DNA of 64,000 nt, taken from the NCBI GenBank assembly GCA_916700875.1, contig CAKAKS010000004.1, positions 13,412,534 to 13,476,533 of the forward strand. The letters are read 5' to 3'. The notes beneath the pieces were generated by a model. The model saw only the letters and a program-made list of their open reading frames with translations. It had not been told where the DNA came from and ran no database searches. This DNA is from Sebastes aleutianus (lineage: Eukaryota; Chordata; Actinopteri; Perciformes; Sebastidae). Shown piece after piece: positions 33,970 to 46,824 of the stretch; the stretch's first letter is position 1; each line of letters starts with the position of its first letter. A program made the translations under genes and the position numbers.

Positions 33970-36485
33970 TGGAACCAAAGCAGTAAAGTTATGGCCTAGA
34001 AAGCCAAAACAAGAGCCGAAAGACGCTAAAATGCTCCGTAGAACTGAGGGGAACTGCAGAATATGTGCGTTTATCACTACAAACGACCCCTATACTGTAC
34101 ATACACTTAGTTATGATCAATTGTAAAATATTGATTATAGCAGCTTTAAGTACTAAATCCAACTGGACCTATTGCTCATCCCACTACATCAAAACAGGGC
34201 TAACATCTTGTGTGTAGCTTGCGGCTTAATATCAGTCCCACCTCTCCCTTTGGCTTCTTCCCACCTGATTAGATGTTAAGCTGCAAGCAGCGGATGGCTC
34301 ACAACTAATAGCCACCACACTTTCTTCACAGACGTCAGCAAGCCGCTGCTTTCAGTTGTCACCAAGGAGATGCAGCTTATTTTAACACCCTAACACTGGC
34401 CTCTCTGACCACACAACACAACACTGCAGGTAACCACGCCAAGTGAGCACGCCACGGGGAAAGATCAAGTGAACCCTGACGTGCACAAAGCCACAAGCTT
34501 CGATCTCCTGTCTTCTTTACTCTGACCACTGTCTGCAGGGATACGCCAAGGTGTTAAATTGGCTGAATCACAATGGAAATATTCAGTGTGGTGGGCTACC
34601 TGTGTTAGGTCTGACTGAGTCTCTCTCCACTGAGCCCAGAGGATAATCCATGCAGGGCTGGTGTCTCCTCAACCAGTATTGGCAACAGCAGCTGTATGGG
34701 GACACATAAGGCCATTTTTGACCAATTCATTCCACATTTGATCAAACTGAACTGGCTTTCTTTCCTCTTTCATGTACAGTATCGTTTGCTCATGACAATA
34801 AAAGTAGGTTTGATCAGTTTGAATTGGATTTGTCGGATTAATTTACTCCCTAAGTTTATAATAAAAGTAATATACTCATTGTTCTACGTGTCATTGCCTC
34901 TCTCTAACTCCTTGCTATTACCCTCCCCAACTCTCTCTATGCAGTCTATTTTCAAAAACACTTTTCCAGCTAAATTTAGCCAACCAATCCTGATTGCGCG
35001 TTAAGGCCATAACAGGCAGAACATATTTACGCCAGTCAGCAGATTTATCCTTGGAGAGACTGCTCGACACAGTGACTGGCAGCAAACTGCCGAAATCTGG
35101 CTTCACACCAACCGGAACGCTCATTTCATTGGATGGTTATTTGGAGAAAAAAAGAAGATTCACTTTGTTTACATCAACGATTGTGTCAATTCTCCCAAAA
35201 ATGTCACATTAAATATGAAATCGCATGAAATTGCCAGGTAAGTAATCACCCAGAGTGGTTAAACATAATGACGGCAAATGCCCAGGCTGAGTGCTTTCCT
35301 TGCAGCATAGCATATTTTCAGGCCACGGCCATTACATCCAAATAAGTAAATGCAATCAACAGAGAGAGAGAGGGAGGGAGGGATGCTGGGGAAGGGCAGG
35401 GTGATACTGTACGCACATACTAATGGAAATGAAATGTCTATATGCACACTGAAAACTGCATTTACACTTGCAACCTCAGGTTTTAGTGTTCCAAACAACT
35501 CCCAGCAGAGCAGACTAGAGGGTAATGGAGGGTGACCGCAGTGTTGGACTTCATTTCGCCAACGATTTGGGAACAATGAAACAGCTGAAATGCCTTAACG
35601 TTGAATTGAAATGGGGGTGCTTTAGAAATTCACACCCTTAAGTATTTCAATCATATGAACCTTTCTATTATTTGCATTTTATTCTTTGAAATACTAGTAT
35701 TGATTAAACAAAAAGACTTGATCATCAAAGTTTTTTTGCAAGAAAAGGTAAGGAACCTTTCTTGTTTCACCTTTCTGTAGACATCCTATGTCCCCCGTAG
35801 GCAGCTTTCAGAGCAAATGCAAGCACTCAATCATGCATTCATCATATCATAAATTCAATTGAGATAAATACTGTATGTGCAAAATATCCACCGAGAGCCA
35901 ATTCACGTCACACAGAAACTAAAAAAAATTAAGAAGCAACTGCAGAAGTCCCACATTTGACACGCTTTCTTAGCTGTTGCTTCATCCCCAAGAGGACCTG
36001 AAAATCCTGCAGGTGTTTCTCAAGGAAAAAAAAAAAAGAAACGCAGAGGGAAAAAAGTCTTCTACCGCAGCTGCTACTGTGTGTAAAAAAAAAAGCTGAG
36101 TAAAGCATTTCCTACCTGGACTCACAGCAGAGCAGAGCAGGTCAGAATGTTTGAGTGTCAATTCTTCTATCACGCTGATCCAGGTTGGAAAAACTCAGCA
36201 CGTCTGTGCTTTTACACTCGTGGTTACTCTGCTTTCATCTTAGACTGCGATCTCACTTATTGATGGTACTGGAGCCAATAATCAATAACACAGCACTGAG
36301 ATATCTGCACTTCAAAGCCAGTATGTGCACACCTGCACACATGCATAAACACATACGTACGTGTCGTGATAATTATTACAAATGTTTGGGGTTTTATGCA
36401 AGGTGCAAATGTGGATTTAATGTGTTTTATACATTAGTAAGTTACAGAATGCATGAATGTAAATTAATTTGTTTGGTTAATCTAT
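33970..36485. other. Intronic stretch without recognised features
   Basis: Low-complexity GA run near 35360 and short A runs near 36030-36095; nothing else identified. Confidence 0.55.
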
Positions 36486-36489
36486 CCAA

Positions 36490-36846
36490 CAGCTAGTATA
36501 AAAAACAGAATATTAGTTTAGCATGGCATAAAGATAGCATGAATACATGGGCAAACAGCTAGCTTGTGTCCAAAGGTAATGAAATCTGACAAGCAGAACC
36601 ACTTAAACTCACTTAACACACATATTGTTTGGTTAATCCATCCAAAAACTGTAATGGCACGTTAGCTTAGCATAGCATACAGATTGCATGAAAACAGGGG
36701 AAACTGCTAGCCTGGCTATGTCTGAAGGTAATGAAATTTGCCAAGCAGAACCTCTAAAACTCACTGAACACCGTACATCTTGTTTGGTTAATCCGTCCAA
36801 CAACAATAAGCGTATATCCCAAAATGTCCAACTGTTCCTTTAAATC
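36490..36846 (-). mobile_element. Family M repeat, reverse, with internal tandem duplication
   Basis: The right edge CAACTGTTCCTTTAAAT is the reverse of the family start. Two consecutive blocks of about 150 bp (from roughly 36515 and 36665) share the TTAGCTTAGCAT-like word, AAGGTAATGAAAT-TG, CAAGCAGAACC and TTGTTTGGTTAATCC. Confidence 0.65.
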
Positions 36847-37889
36847 AACCCTCTCACAGGAGAAAAGACTTCAGGTCTCTTTACTATACAACAAAACAAG
36901 ATGTTAAATCCCTCTACTTTCTCACACGGACACAAATAGGTATGCCCACATAAATATACCTCCACTCACTGCAGTGACACTTGATTAAGTCCCTGTTGGC
37001 ACAGCAACAAATATCCGCATGCACATTTAACAAGTGGTGAACTATAAACTGGAACCCACCCACACTGCTGTGTCCGTCTCCTGCAGTCTCACCAGTACAC
37101 CCTCATCCCGGGACATGATTGATCACTGCCAGCACTGACAGATTTCATTGAGTGGAGGATGAGATATGAGCTTGTTATTGTGTTGTGGTCAATCATACTG
37201 TGTCTAAGAGAGGGAGAGTTCATGCAGGACTCTTAACTTATCTGCATGTGTGATGTGTAAGAGTATGTGTGTGCATACATTAGTACCCACGCTACATGTG
37301 TAGATTAAAGATTAGCATGCATGCTCAGCTTTCAGCATCCAGATGTTCCATTTTGTCGCACTGCTGCCACTTGCTTTTATGACTGTTCTGACATGCTTCC
37401 ATATGGACACCTCTTTGGCTCATTATTTCAGTCAGCGAAGGCCACTAAAAAATGCTTTCTAATAAAGACTGGACCGCTGCCATGCAAAGCAAAACATATC
37501 CAACAAATTCTCCTTTAATTTCTAAAGAAGTTTTCATATCGCTGGTGTTATGCAGAAAAATTCATAACGCATAATGAACAGCTACAACGCAGGGCTGGGT
37601 TTAAAGTCGTGTGTCTGCATGAAGGTCAAGGCGCTGATGATTCAAGCTTCTTAAGATGCGCTGTTCTGTTGCTGACCCTACACTCTGACCTCCATGTAAA
37701 TGAGGAAAAAGAACAAAAGCATAAAACCTTATTGGAATAAGCAAGTGAGCAATAAATTAGAATACATACTAGAGTCTTCAATGAAATGCAGAAATAACTA
37801 CATGGATATCTCTTGCTATATAATACAGTTTTCTTGTGTTACAGTTTGAATGTAACATTTTTAGCCACTGGTCGGTCCAACGCTACACT

Positions 37890-38092
37890 CCAGATTGAAA
37901 AAGCTCAACAACTGTTGGCTGGCTTGCCATGGAATTTGGTACATATATCTATGGTGCCCAGAGGATGAATCCTAATGACTTTGGTGATCCTGTGACTTTT
38001 TTTTCTAGCGCCAAAGTAAGGTCGAGATTTGTGATTTTCAGTGAAATGTCTAAACAGCAATTGGTAGGATCGGCATGGAATTCGGTACGCAC
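37890..38092 (+). mobile_element. Family B repeat
   Basis: Contains GGTGCCCAGAGGATGAATCC and TAATGACTTTGGTGATCCTG, and ends at a family D start. The two elements are directly joined at about 38092. Confidence 0.65.
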
Positions 38093-38280
38093 TAGGGCTG
38101 CAACTAACGATAATTTTCATTGTCGATTAATCTGTTGATTATTTTCTCGATCACTCGATTAGTTGTTTGGTCTATAAAATGTCACAAAATTGTGAAAAAA
38201 TGTTGATAAGTGTTTCCCAAAGCCCAAGATGATGTCCTCAAATGTGTTGTTTTGTCCGCAACTCAGCAACTTAGCGTGGT
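38093..38280 (+). mobile_element. Family D repeat, 5' part
   Basis: Starts AGGGCTGCAACTAACGATAA and continues GTCGATTAATCTGTTGATTA, TTTGGTCTATAAAATGTCAC and CCAAAGCCCAAGATGATG, matching a very common teleost repeat. The usual right end is not seen. Confidence 0.7.
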
Positions 38281-38284
38281 GGCA

Positions 38285-40810
38285 TGATTCGAGAGACAGG
38301 GCGTCATGTTGGCCATTCCTCATTTGCATAAAGTTGAGGTCTAGGCTACTTTATAAAAATCAAGAGCCACCAACACAACTCACTGCCTCTGGAAACTCCC
38401 GAGAAACTTATAAATTAACTGTTGTCGATGGAAAATAAAGACAGATCCAGCAACTGCGGGGCTTATTTCTGGCATACAATTTTTCATTATTCAGGAACAC
38501 ATTTTTAAGAACTATTTTCGTGATACAAGAGAAGAAAGTTTCCTAAACTAGCCGCAATGTTGGTTCCGGTTTGAAAGATGGGAGCAGCAGTTCACAACGG
38601 TAAGCGTTCGTCCAATCAGATGCCGAGTGCCTTGTGTCAAGTGGCAGCCCATCAAGCGTCCAATGCTGGAAAGCGAGGCGATCCCTTTGCTATAAACACC
38701 CCTGTGGGCATGTACTGTTAGTCTTGTTTCCACATAGGAAGCAATGTCAAACAACTGTTTGTAGTGAGCATTTTCAATGAGCAAAAGTGTATAGCTGTGT
38801 ATGAATGTAAAACATAGTGTTACTGAAAAAGAAAAGAAAAATGTGATTAAAAAAAGTGTAAAAAGTAGTAGTCTCTGTGGGACGCCGTGATAGCATTTGG
38901 TTAAATATTCACTATAATCTTGACTGTGACTTTAGGAAGTCTCCAGTGACACTGTCCCCTTCCATTGATATCCTTAGTCGATGCAGGAGCAGAACAGTCA
39001 AGCTGAATCTATAATCAGTCAGTACCAATGGGCTCATTGTGAGACTGCCCTTGAGGGCTAATCTATATGTGTCCCCAGTGCTTAGGATGTCCATGAAATG
39101 TAGCGACTCCAAGCCTGGACACTCAGAGGCGTGAGAGAAAGGGGGAAAGGTCTAATAACTGAATTGTTGCTCTGTCTCTTTTGGATCTTATTCATATCCT
39201 GTTTCATTTTTTTTATCCACCCCTTCTTCACTATCCATCTATTTTCAATTCTATTGTAAGCCACTGCACTCAACCCCCCCCAATCCCCTCCCCCGCCCGG
39301 CACCTCACTGAAATATCCGCTTCTTTTACGGATAAAAGGAGAGAAACTGTTGCAGTGGCAATCAATATAGCAATCTGTTTGTACATATACATTACGATTA
39401 CAGATTTTTTTTACTAAATCCTATACTATATATAAAATGGATGAAAAAAATGTTGGTCTCTAGGCTGTATTTTGTTGTTTTTAGATTTCTTTTAAACCCC
39501 TATCAGCCACAAACTAGTTATTTATCATCCACACTTTGCAGTAAATGTTTGAATGATTTTAATCTGGAAAATAGTGGGGAAAAAAAGATAACAACCCTCG
39601 CCTGATCCTCTCTACAGGCTCTGCGTACTTTCAGCTTTTTGATGGCTCTGCCCTCTATCAGCTCCTGCAGTACACTCCTGCCACAATAATATTCTAACAA
39701 TGCTCCTCAGGGAGCGCCGGCACACTTTGCATCCTAGAACCTAAATAGTTCACTTGTCAAAGGTGACGGTGTTGACGGGGAACCTATTTTTTTTAAAACA
39801 AATTATGAGGGAAAAGAGCCATACACCTGACCTCTGACAGGTCTTAGACAGTGTAGATCTTGTGTGTGTGTGAGAGAGAGAGAAGCTGTCAACATGCCAG
39901 CCCCTCTCTCTCCTGTCCTGTCAAACTCTCCCCGCTTGTGCTTTCTATCCCATGGTGCAGAACAGAAAGGGGTTAGGAAAGCCTCTCTTTCCCTCCCTCT
40001 CCTTCATCTTCCAGCCTTTGCCCATCATTCTTGAGTTGGAAACGTCAAACAGGCCGTCTGAACCATTATATGACACACTGTCAACATTTCCGCCCATCAA
40101 ATCGAGTGTCCGAGGCACAAGCGCTGTATTGGTGACTGTTTAACATCCGAGCCCTATATCCTGGAGTTCACGTGTTGACATAAACAGTGTCGGCGTATGC
40201 GTTGCTGGATGTGCGGTCTCTGTGCTCCGCTGTCATTGTGACGGTGTAAAGGTCACTAGCCTTGGACTCATGAGAGCGACGACAGCCTGGAAACAAAGAC
40301 ACCAGACTCAGACCTTGAGGTTTGCATCATTTCGACATGTCACACACATGCCTGGCATCACTTTACATCAGGGATGCTGAGTGTTTCATTGTAATGGGAC
40401 ATCTGTGTCAAGAGAACCAACTTGATGGGCGACAATGTCAGAGTGATACACAAGGTTGCAATCGCTGTTTTTTCTAAGTATAGTCATACATACATTCACT
40501 TACACATCAGCTTGTATATGAAGTTGGATCACAAAATGTGGTACAGCAAAATAAAGTTTTCATAGAAAACTTATGATGTAAATGTTTCAAAAGTTATTAT
40601 TCTCTTTTTTAATTTTAATATCGGAGCTCTGTATTGTCATTAACTCTCTAAAGCTTGTTCTCAAACTGAAACTACTTCTTTTGTAAATAGAGGGATATCT
40701 GTCTGTCACTACCATTACACCACACCAAGGTGTTAAGTAGTAGTAGGTGTTAAGTATTAAGTTCAGTATGATCTAAAGGTGCCCAGTGCGGTTTTCTTGC
40801 AAACAAGCTA
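38285..40810. other. Intronic stretch without recognised features
   Basis: Nothing nameable apart from a GT/GA run near 39860-39885. Confidence 0.55.
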
Positions 40811-40812
40811 TA

Positions 40813-41294
40813 TTAAAGGTGCTAAACGCAAGATTGGGAGCATTTCTGTTGCTTCCGCACGGCTCTCAACATGGCGACAGGTGAGCCAACGGCTCGTAGG
40901 TAACGGTGTTAATAGCGCTAACAGTGAAAACAAAGGCAACACTGCTGACAGAGCTAACAGTGTTAACCTGAGGGGAAACGGAGGGTGGGTGCTAGACTTA
41001 AGCGACAGCGCCGGCAATCAGTACGGCATTACCAGCTATAACCGCCGTATGAGAGCAGTGCAGAGCGGAGGCCGTGAGCGAGCCAGTGGGGCACACTCAC
41101 ATGCACTAAAAATGCACGTGCAACCGGCCCGGATATGACAACAAAGCGAGGAGAAGCTCAGATTACATAACACAAATTGAGGGAAAGTGACTTTATTCTC
41201 TGCACAGGTAGACATTACTCCTCTATATCTTTACATATTCAATAGTTGTTTGCTGCTATATTAATGCTCTGGATATTGTATAGAGCACCTTTAA
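40813..41294 (+). mobile_element. TTAA-bounded MITE, 482 bp
   Basis: The left end TTAAAGGTGCT and right end AGCACCTTTAA are perfect inverted repeats, each starting with TTAA, as in piggyBac-type insertion. The interior GC-richer block with AGCTAACAGTGTTAAC-like words yields a 119-aa frame without family resemblance. No transposase. Confidence 0.75.
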
Positions 41295-41563
41295 CATTCG
41301 GTGTTACTCACCAAAACCCCACTGTGTGTGTATCCTTGTTGTCTAACAAATGTGTTGAATGCATTTCCTTCTAACATTTGCAAAGCTGTTTTGTTTTTGA
41401 TTTCAAAATTGTGAATTGTTTATATTGTTTATATTCATGCCACCAACTGTCGATCAGCGAAATAGCGTGAAAGCAACAGGAGGATGTGAATCCCCTACAT
41501 GCGCGTCCTTGTGTGTGTGGGCAAAACACAAACAAAAAAGGGCCCCACTCATAAAAAACATTG

Positions 41564-41725
41564 TCTGTAAATGGGGAGACTCGTGGGTACACATAGAACC
41601 CATTTCCATCCACATATCTTGAGGTTAGAGGTCAAGGGAACACTTTGAAAATGGCCATGCCAGTTTTTCCTCGCTAAAAGTTAGCCAAACTTTGGAGCGT
41701 TATTTAGCCCTCCTTCCTGACATGT
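41564..41725 (-). mobile_element. Internal fragment of the hAT MITE also present at 50.7 kb
   Basis: GGGGAGACTCGTGGGTAC, ATATCTTGAGGTTAGAGGTC and GAGCGTTATTTAGCC are, in reverse, the interior of the 50713-51282 element. No ends are present. Confidence 0.65.
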
Positions 41726-41729
41726 TAGC

Positions 41730-43380
41730 ATGACATAGGCACCAAATGGTACCAATGGATTCCTTAGGTTTTTTAGTTTCATATGATATATTTAGCTTCA
41801 CTCTAGCCCTAAAACTGAACCTGCTAGAGCCTCTGACATTGTCTCTACAGCGTTACAAGTGGTCAAAAACTCCACAGGGTGCCTTTAATTTATCAGCCAC
41901 AATCATTTCATCATGGCAAACAGCTGAATTGCAGGCCATGATAAAATTGTGATTGTACACAGAAAAAAAAAATGGAAATAAAATTCAAATTAAGGCATGT
42001 GGTTTATCTTTTTCGCATTTGATATCTCCATTCTCCATATTCGCCACACTGTAAAAGTGTTTTTTATTTAAGTCACATACTTCCCGCTGTCAGATGTATG
42101 ATTAAGATGACGATCAATAAAGCTGAATCAAAGCTGGTGAGTAGATTACGGCAACAACACGGTTTTCAAATGACCTTCTAAACCACTTAGACTCTTCTAC
42201 ATTGCCTTCAGGTCTGTATATCTTTATCTCAGAGAGAGTAGACATGATCTTTATCACATCATGTTTTTTTATTGCAAACTACAGAGTGGCACTATCACAC
42301 CCTCTTGTCAAAACCAGATGGCAGCTTAATATGATGTAAGCCATTAAGATGTGTTGAGCTTGTTTTTTTTTTTGCACAAGGTTTCACAAAGGATAGAAAT
42401 TAACTTAAAACGTAAACTTAGAAATGTACAAACAGTGCGTGACAACTTGCCTGAAGTGCCTCAAGTCTCATGTAATGGCAAATTCTACCCGTCTCTTAGA
42501 TCAAACAGATTTCTTATTACTATTTCTCCACGTATCTTACAGACCAATAAAGTCCTCCAAGACGTATCAATAACACAAAGATATGAGTACTCTTTCACTT
42601 CATAAAATTTTCATCACAGAGTGTAAATGAACAACTTTATATTACTGTTTGTTTATGAGTTTGCATCATGAGATTTATGAGGGCGCATTTGAAAGCACCA
42701 TGGCATGGCATTAGTGCCGCATCTGTGTGTATTTAAGTACATACAGTGTGCATACACACTGGCTGTATAGATAAGGATGTTTAGTACATAAATTGACTTT
42801 ACTAGTATCCTTGTACAGTATGTGTGTGAGTATCCATTAAATGCATCCCCAGCTCCCCTCGCCTCCGCAGGGGAGATCAACACTAGCTTGAAGTTTAAGG
42901 TTTTCCTATCTGAGCTTGCCGAAAACACACAAGAACACCTTGTGCACATTCACTGGACCTCCACTGGAGAGATCCCGGGGGGAACTATTTGAAGTTAAAA
43001 AAACATTTATAACCTCCTCCACTGAGAGAGACACACATTTTTATCATTACTAACACAAGATCTGCAAATCTGTCAGTGCAGATTCTCATGCAGTTTCTGA
43101 AGACAGGCTCTCCTCCCCTTGTGTGTTTTACTGCAGGTGTGTGCAGTAGGGTGTACAACAGAAAAAGAGAAGTGCAGCCATTTGCCAGTTGAGAACAGCT
43201 AATGGGCGAGTGCAACTGAAGTGTTTTTCCTCCTTAGGCTTTCTTGAACATTTGGCCAACAACATTCATGAATTCAAATTTGGCTTATTTTCCTCTTACT
43301 GTCTGGGAAGTCAAATTTGTTAGGAGTCACTATTTGAAGTAAGAGTTCATCCAAGCTTGGAGAACACACACAGGTCAACT
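41730..43380. other. Intronic stretch without recognised features
   Basis: Nothing nameable on either strand. Confidence 0.55.
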
Positions 43381-43384
43381 TTAC

Positions 43385-44278
43385 TTAAAGCTAGGGTTGG
43401 TAATTTTCTTCAACATGTTTTGCTACATTTGTTGAAATTATCTTTACATTCCTACATCAATCAGTAAATCAATGCTATGATAAACAATGAAACAATCTGG
43501 TACCTGTGGCTCTTGCAGGACTATAATAAGCCTGTCCAACCATTTAATTCGGCTCAAATGAAATTACCTGTCTACCTACCTGCGCTGTCTCCTAAAAATT
43601 CCGTTCCCATACAACAAAACTGCTTTGTGATTTACGTTTCAAGGGAAATGTATTTTGTCACTGATTATGTTAATTCTGACGTATCACAAATACAGAGACC
43701 CAGGAGGTCGCCATGTCAGGTGTGAAACTAAAAGTACAAATTCACTTATTTCAAATTATGTCTATAGCTTAGTAATGTAACAAAAGTAGTAATTTTAAGC
43801 CAAACCATGATTTTTTTAACTAAACCTAACCAAGTAGTTTTGTTGCATTTTTTTTTGTTTTGTATTGTTTTCAACTTATTACGTTAACCACTCCCTCGAA
43901 ACGTAACTGAGAATGCAGTTTAGTTGTATGGTAACCTAATTTTGTAGGAGACAGGGTTGGCCTGCTTGCGCATACTCAGCCCGTGCACTCATTGCGCGTC
44001 ACCGGAGTCTTCCACAAGTTGTTAACTTGACATCTGTGAGTACTAACAATAGCCATGTTTGTTGTTTACGTTTATTATGATAATTTTGGAGGAGTGGCTT
44101 TGGAGGGAGGCCTGAACGGATGGACTGTCAGTGTTGCAGACTTGGCGATTTCCTTGTTAGATTTAAGGACTTTCATTAGTGAAGAGTTGACAACACTGGG
44201 CTGGGTTTTTTAGTTGGACCATTTTAAAAACCTAGCATACGCTTGCTAATTTCTCAACATTACCAACCCTAGCTTTAA
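43385..44278 (+). mobile_element. TTAA-bounded MITE (TTAAAGCTAGGGTTGG ends) with nested F element
   Basis: The left end TTAAAGCTAGGGTTGGTAAT and right end ATTACCAACCCTAGCTTTAA are perfect 20-bp inverted repeats bounded by TTAA, a recognised fish MITE. The host part, excluding the nested F element at 43585-43957, is about 520 bp. Confidence 0.85.
43585..43957 (+). mobile_element. Family F element nested in the TTAA MITE
   Basis: The ends CTGTCTCCTA and TAGGAGACAG are perfect inverted repeats, continuing imperfectly inward (CCATACAAC on the left, GTTGTATGG on the right) for about 40 bp. Inside is TAAACCTAACCAAGTAGTTT, one unit of the 27-bp motif found as a tandem array in family E. Non-coding. 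Confidence 0.75.
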
Positions 44279-44279
44279 C

Positions 44280-45660
44280 AAGTGTATAATTTGTAAACAG
44301 AATTCGATTGTATGGATTTTCAAGAAGAAAGTGACTTGTTGAAAGTTACAGTTTAGCAACAAATTGAGTTTGAAGGAGTTAAAATGTTCTCCAGCCTCGT
44401 AAGCAGTGATTGTGCTTTTTTTCCAAAATAACACTTGCAGCTTTAAGGAAGGATAAGGCCTACTTGGCAGTGGGACTCTCGCCTGCCACCAGCACAATAA
44501 GAAGGCAACAGGAAGCTAGCCAAGCACTAGCTCTCAGCACTAGCTGTAGGGGTCTAAGCGGCAGGGAAGCTGTACCGCAACATAGCTTTCGCTACATGCT
44601 TGCCAGATTCGAGCATGAATAAATAAACACAGCAAGATCTGTCCAATTTTCCCTCAGCCCTGGGGCTTTAAACCAGAATACTTCTGACACCTGCTATGAT
44701 CATTCATTATCCTTTCCTCACATGCATTATTTCACAGGTGCCAAGTTAAAAATAGTTCTATCCATTTTTGATGGGTTCCGACGAATGAGTGAAATAAAGC
44801 CCACTTGTGCTTGACACAGCAACATCGTGCCAGATGAGGAGATTACTGCTTGTTAAGCTGTTGCAACTGTGGTTCCCACAACTAAATTACTCAACAGGTC
44901 ACAGTTCACTTGTTAGAAAACAAGAGAGTCTTCTGGGAAGACGCCTAAAACATAATTTACTGCCCCATCAATGGTCAAGTTTCACAGAGGCTGTTTAATA
45001 AGGAGTTTTATCCATGCAGAATGTCTCAGGAGTAACATAATTTTGCTGTGTGCATTGTGTTTGTGACTTCATTAAAATCTCACTTATGCTGCATTAGGGA
45101 GCTTTTCTTGCGTTAACTGCAATTTGTAAAGTATAGTGTTCAATATTCATTTGAATTCATTATGAAGCTCAATGTCCCCTTGCTTATTTCTCCAAAAGCA
45201 ATGTAATGTAAAAAACCCCCCCAAAAAAAACTCTGTGTTTTCACTCCTGTAGCCTAACCAGCTCTCGTGCTAGAAACATGCCTATTCAACAACCCAACAG
45301 AAATCTATCCATATGTTTTTCATAAATCACGAAGCGGCTTTAGTTGAGCATAAGATAAAAAATGTCAAATACACCAGAGTAGTGCTCAGTAACACCTTGC
45401 TGAGCCAAGTGAAAGCTACACCTGAAACTGTGTGTGCCTGTCAAAAACATGCCAAGCAATCAGCGACTCGCATCCTGGTGGGAGGACTACTGAGACATAC
45501 AGTACAGTAGCTACTCAGTGCAACTTATACCCTACAATATGTACAAGTAATTTTGTAGTCACATGAAATGGAGAAATGGAATGAAAGCTCGAAATTGAAA
45601 ATTATGTGAGGCGATTCCATTAATGTTCTGGACAAAAAACAACAACATATGGTTATATCA
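44280..45660. other. Intronic stretch without recognised features
   Basis: Nothing nameable; short C and A runs near 45215-45230. Confidence 0.55.
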
Positions 45661-45665
45661 ATCTA

Positions 45666-46212
45666 GGCTGTTCTCATGCACTGTTTGTAGCTATACCTAC
45701 GAAAAGTAATGCACTGTAATTTGTATTTATATATATCCTATGAAATCAAGTTGTATGTAATCAACGTAATCCTAAACAAGGAAGTATAAAGAGTGGATCA
45801 AAGAATGCCGGACTTTCATCCAGATGACCGGTGTTCGTACCCTGTGTGAAACCAGATGTCAACGTTGATTTATTTGTTAAGTTAAACCACTTCCAGTGTT
45901 AGTTTAACCAAAACAATGTTTTTTTTCTAAACCTAACTTAGTCGTTTTTGTCACGTAACTTCCGTACCTACGTTACGCTACTTCCAGTGTTATTTTAACT
46001 CAAACCACAATGTTTTCCTAAACCCAACCAAGTAGATTGTTTTCTGCTTAAACCTAACCAATTTTCCCTGTGAAGTTTATTTTGAAAAGACTTGGAGCAG
46101 AAAAAGACAAATGCGTCACGTGTTGCTGGGTATTCGTAGGAAAACACATAAACAATTAGGGAATAACTTTTCATAAGATATTATACAAACTATTGTATGA
46201 GGATACGTTGCT
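45666..46212 (+). mobile_element. Family E element, copy 2
   Basis: Shares GGCTGTTCTCATGCACTG, TATACCTACGAAAAGTAATG, GTGTGAAACCAGATGTCAAC, GCGTCACGTGTTGCTGG and the right end GTATGAGGATACGTTGC with copy 1. It carries only about three diverged 27-bp units instead of 14, which explains its shorter length. Confidence 0.72.
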
Positions 46213-46454
46213 CTCAATGAAAATAGTTCATAATGAGGTCTTTGGATTACAGTATCCTGAGTAATCGGAATATTGTTTCTAGAAAGAGACATCGCTTTTT
46301 CCAGTTTCTTTCTTCCACCATGTTTCTAGCTATCAATCTTAAAAATATGTTGCATTCTTCTGAATATAAAAAGGAGGATGACAGTAGGAATATTTGTCAC
46401 AAATGTGTAAGATGTTTCCACAATCACACCCTTCCTTTAGATACTGTATACAGG

Positions 46455-46820
46455 TTAGAGTTGAGGTGATTTGTCGATCAATTGATTAGTCGATCACCAG
46501 AAAATGAAAAAGGCAACAATGTTGATGATTGATTGATTGTTTAAGTCATTTATGAAGGTAAAATGCCAAACATTCTCTAGTTCAGATGAGTCAAAAGTGG
46601 AGATTTGCTGCTTTCCTCTATTTTACATGATTGCAAACTAAATATCTTTGGATTTTAGACTCTTGGTCGGACAAAACAAGGGGAATTGAAGATGTCTCTT
46701 TGGGGTATAGACATGTTTGCGAGCATTTTTCAACATTTCCTGCCATTTTACAGACTTAATTAATGCTTAATGGAAAAAAATTATCAACAGATTAACCAGT
46801 GATGAAAATAAGCGTCTCTA
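46455..46820 (+). mobile_element. Family D-related repeat
   Basis: Contains TCGATCAATTGATTAGTCGA near the left, GGTCGGACAAAACAAGG in the middle and AACAGATTAACCAGTGATGA near the right, the framework of the teleost ATTAATCGATTA repeat. It is old and diverged. Confidence 0.5.
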
Positions 46821-46824
46821 ATTT

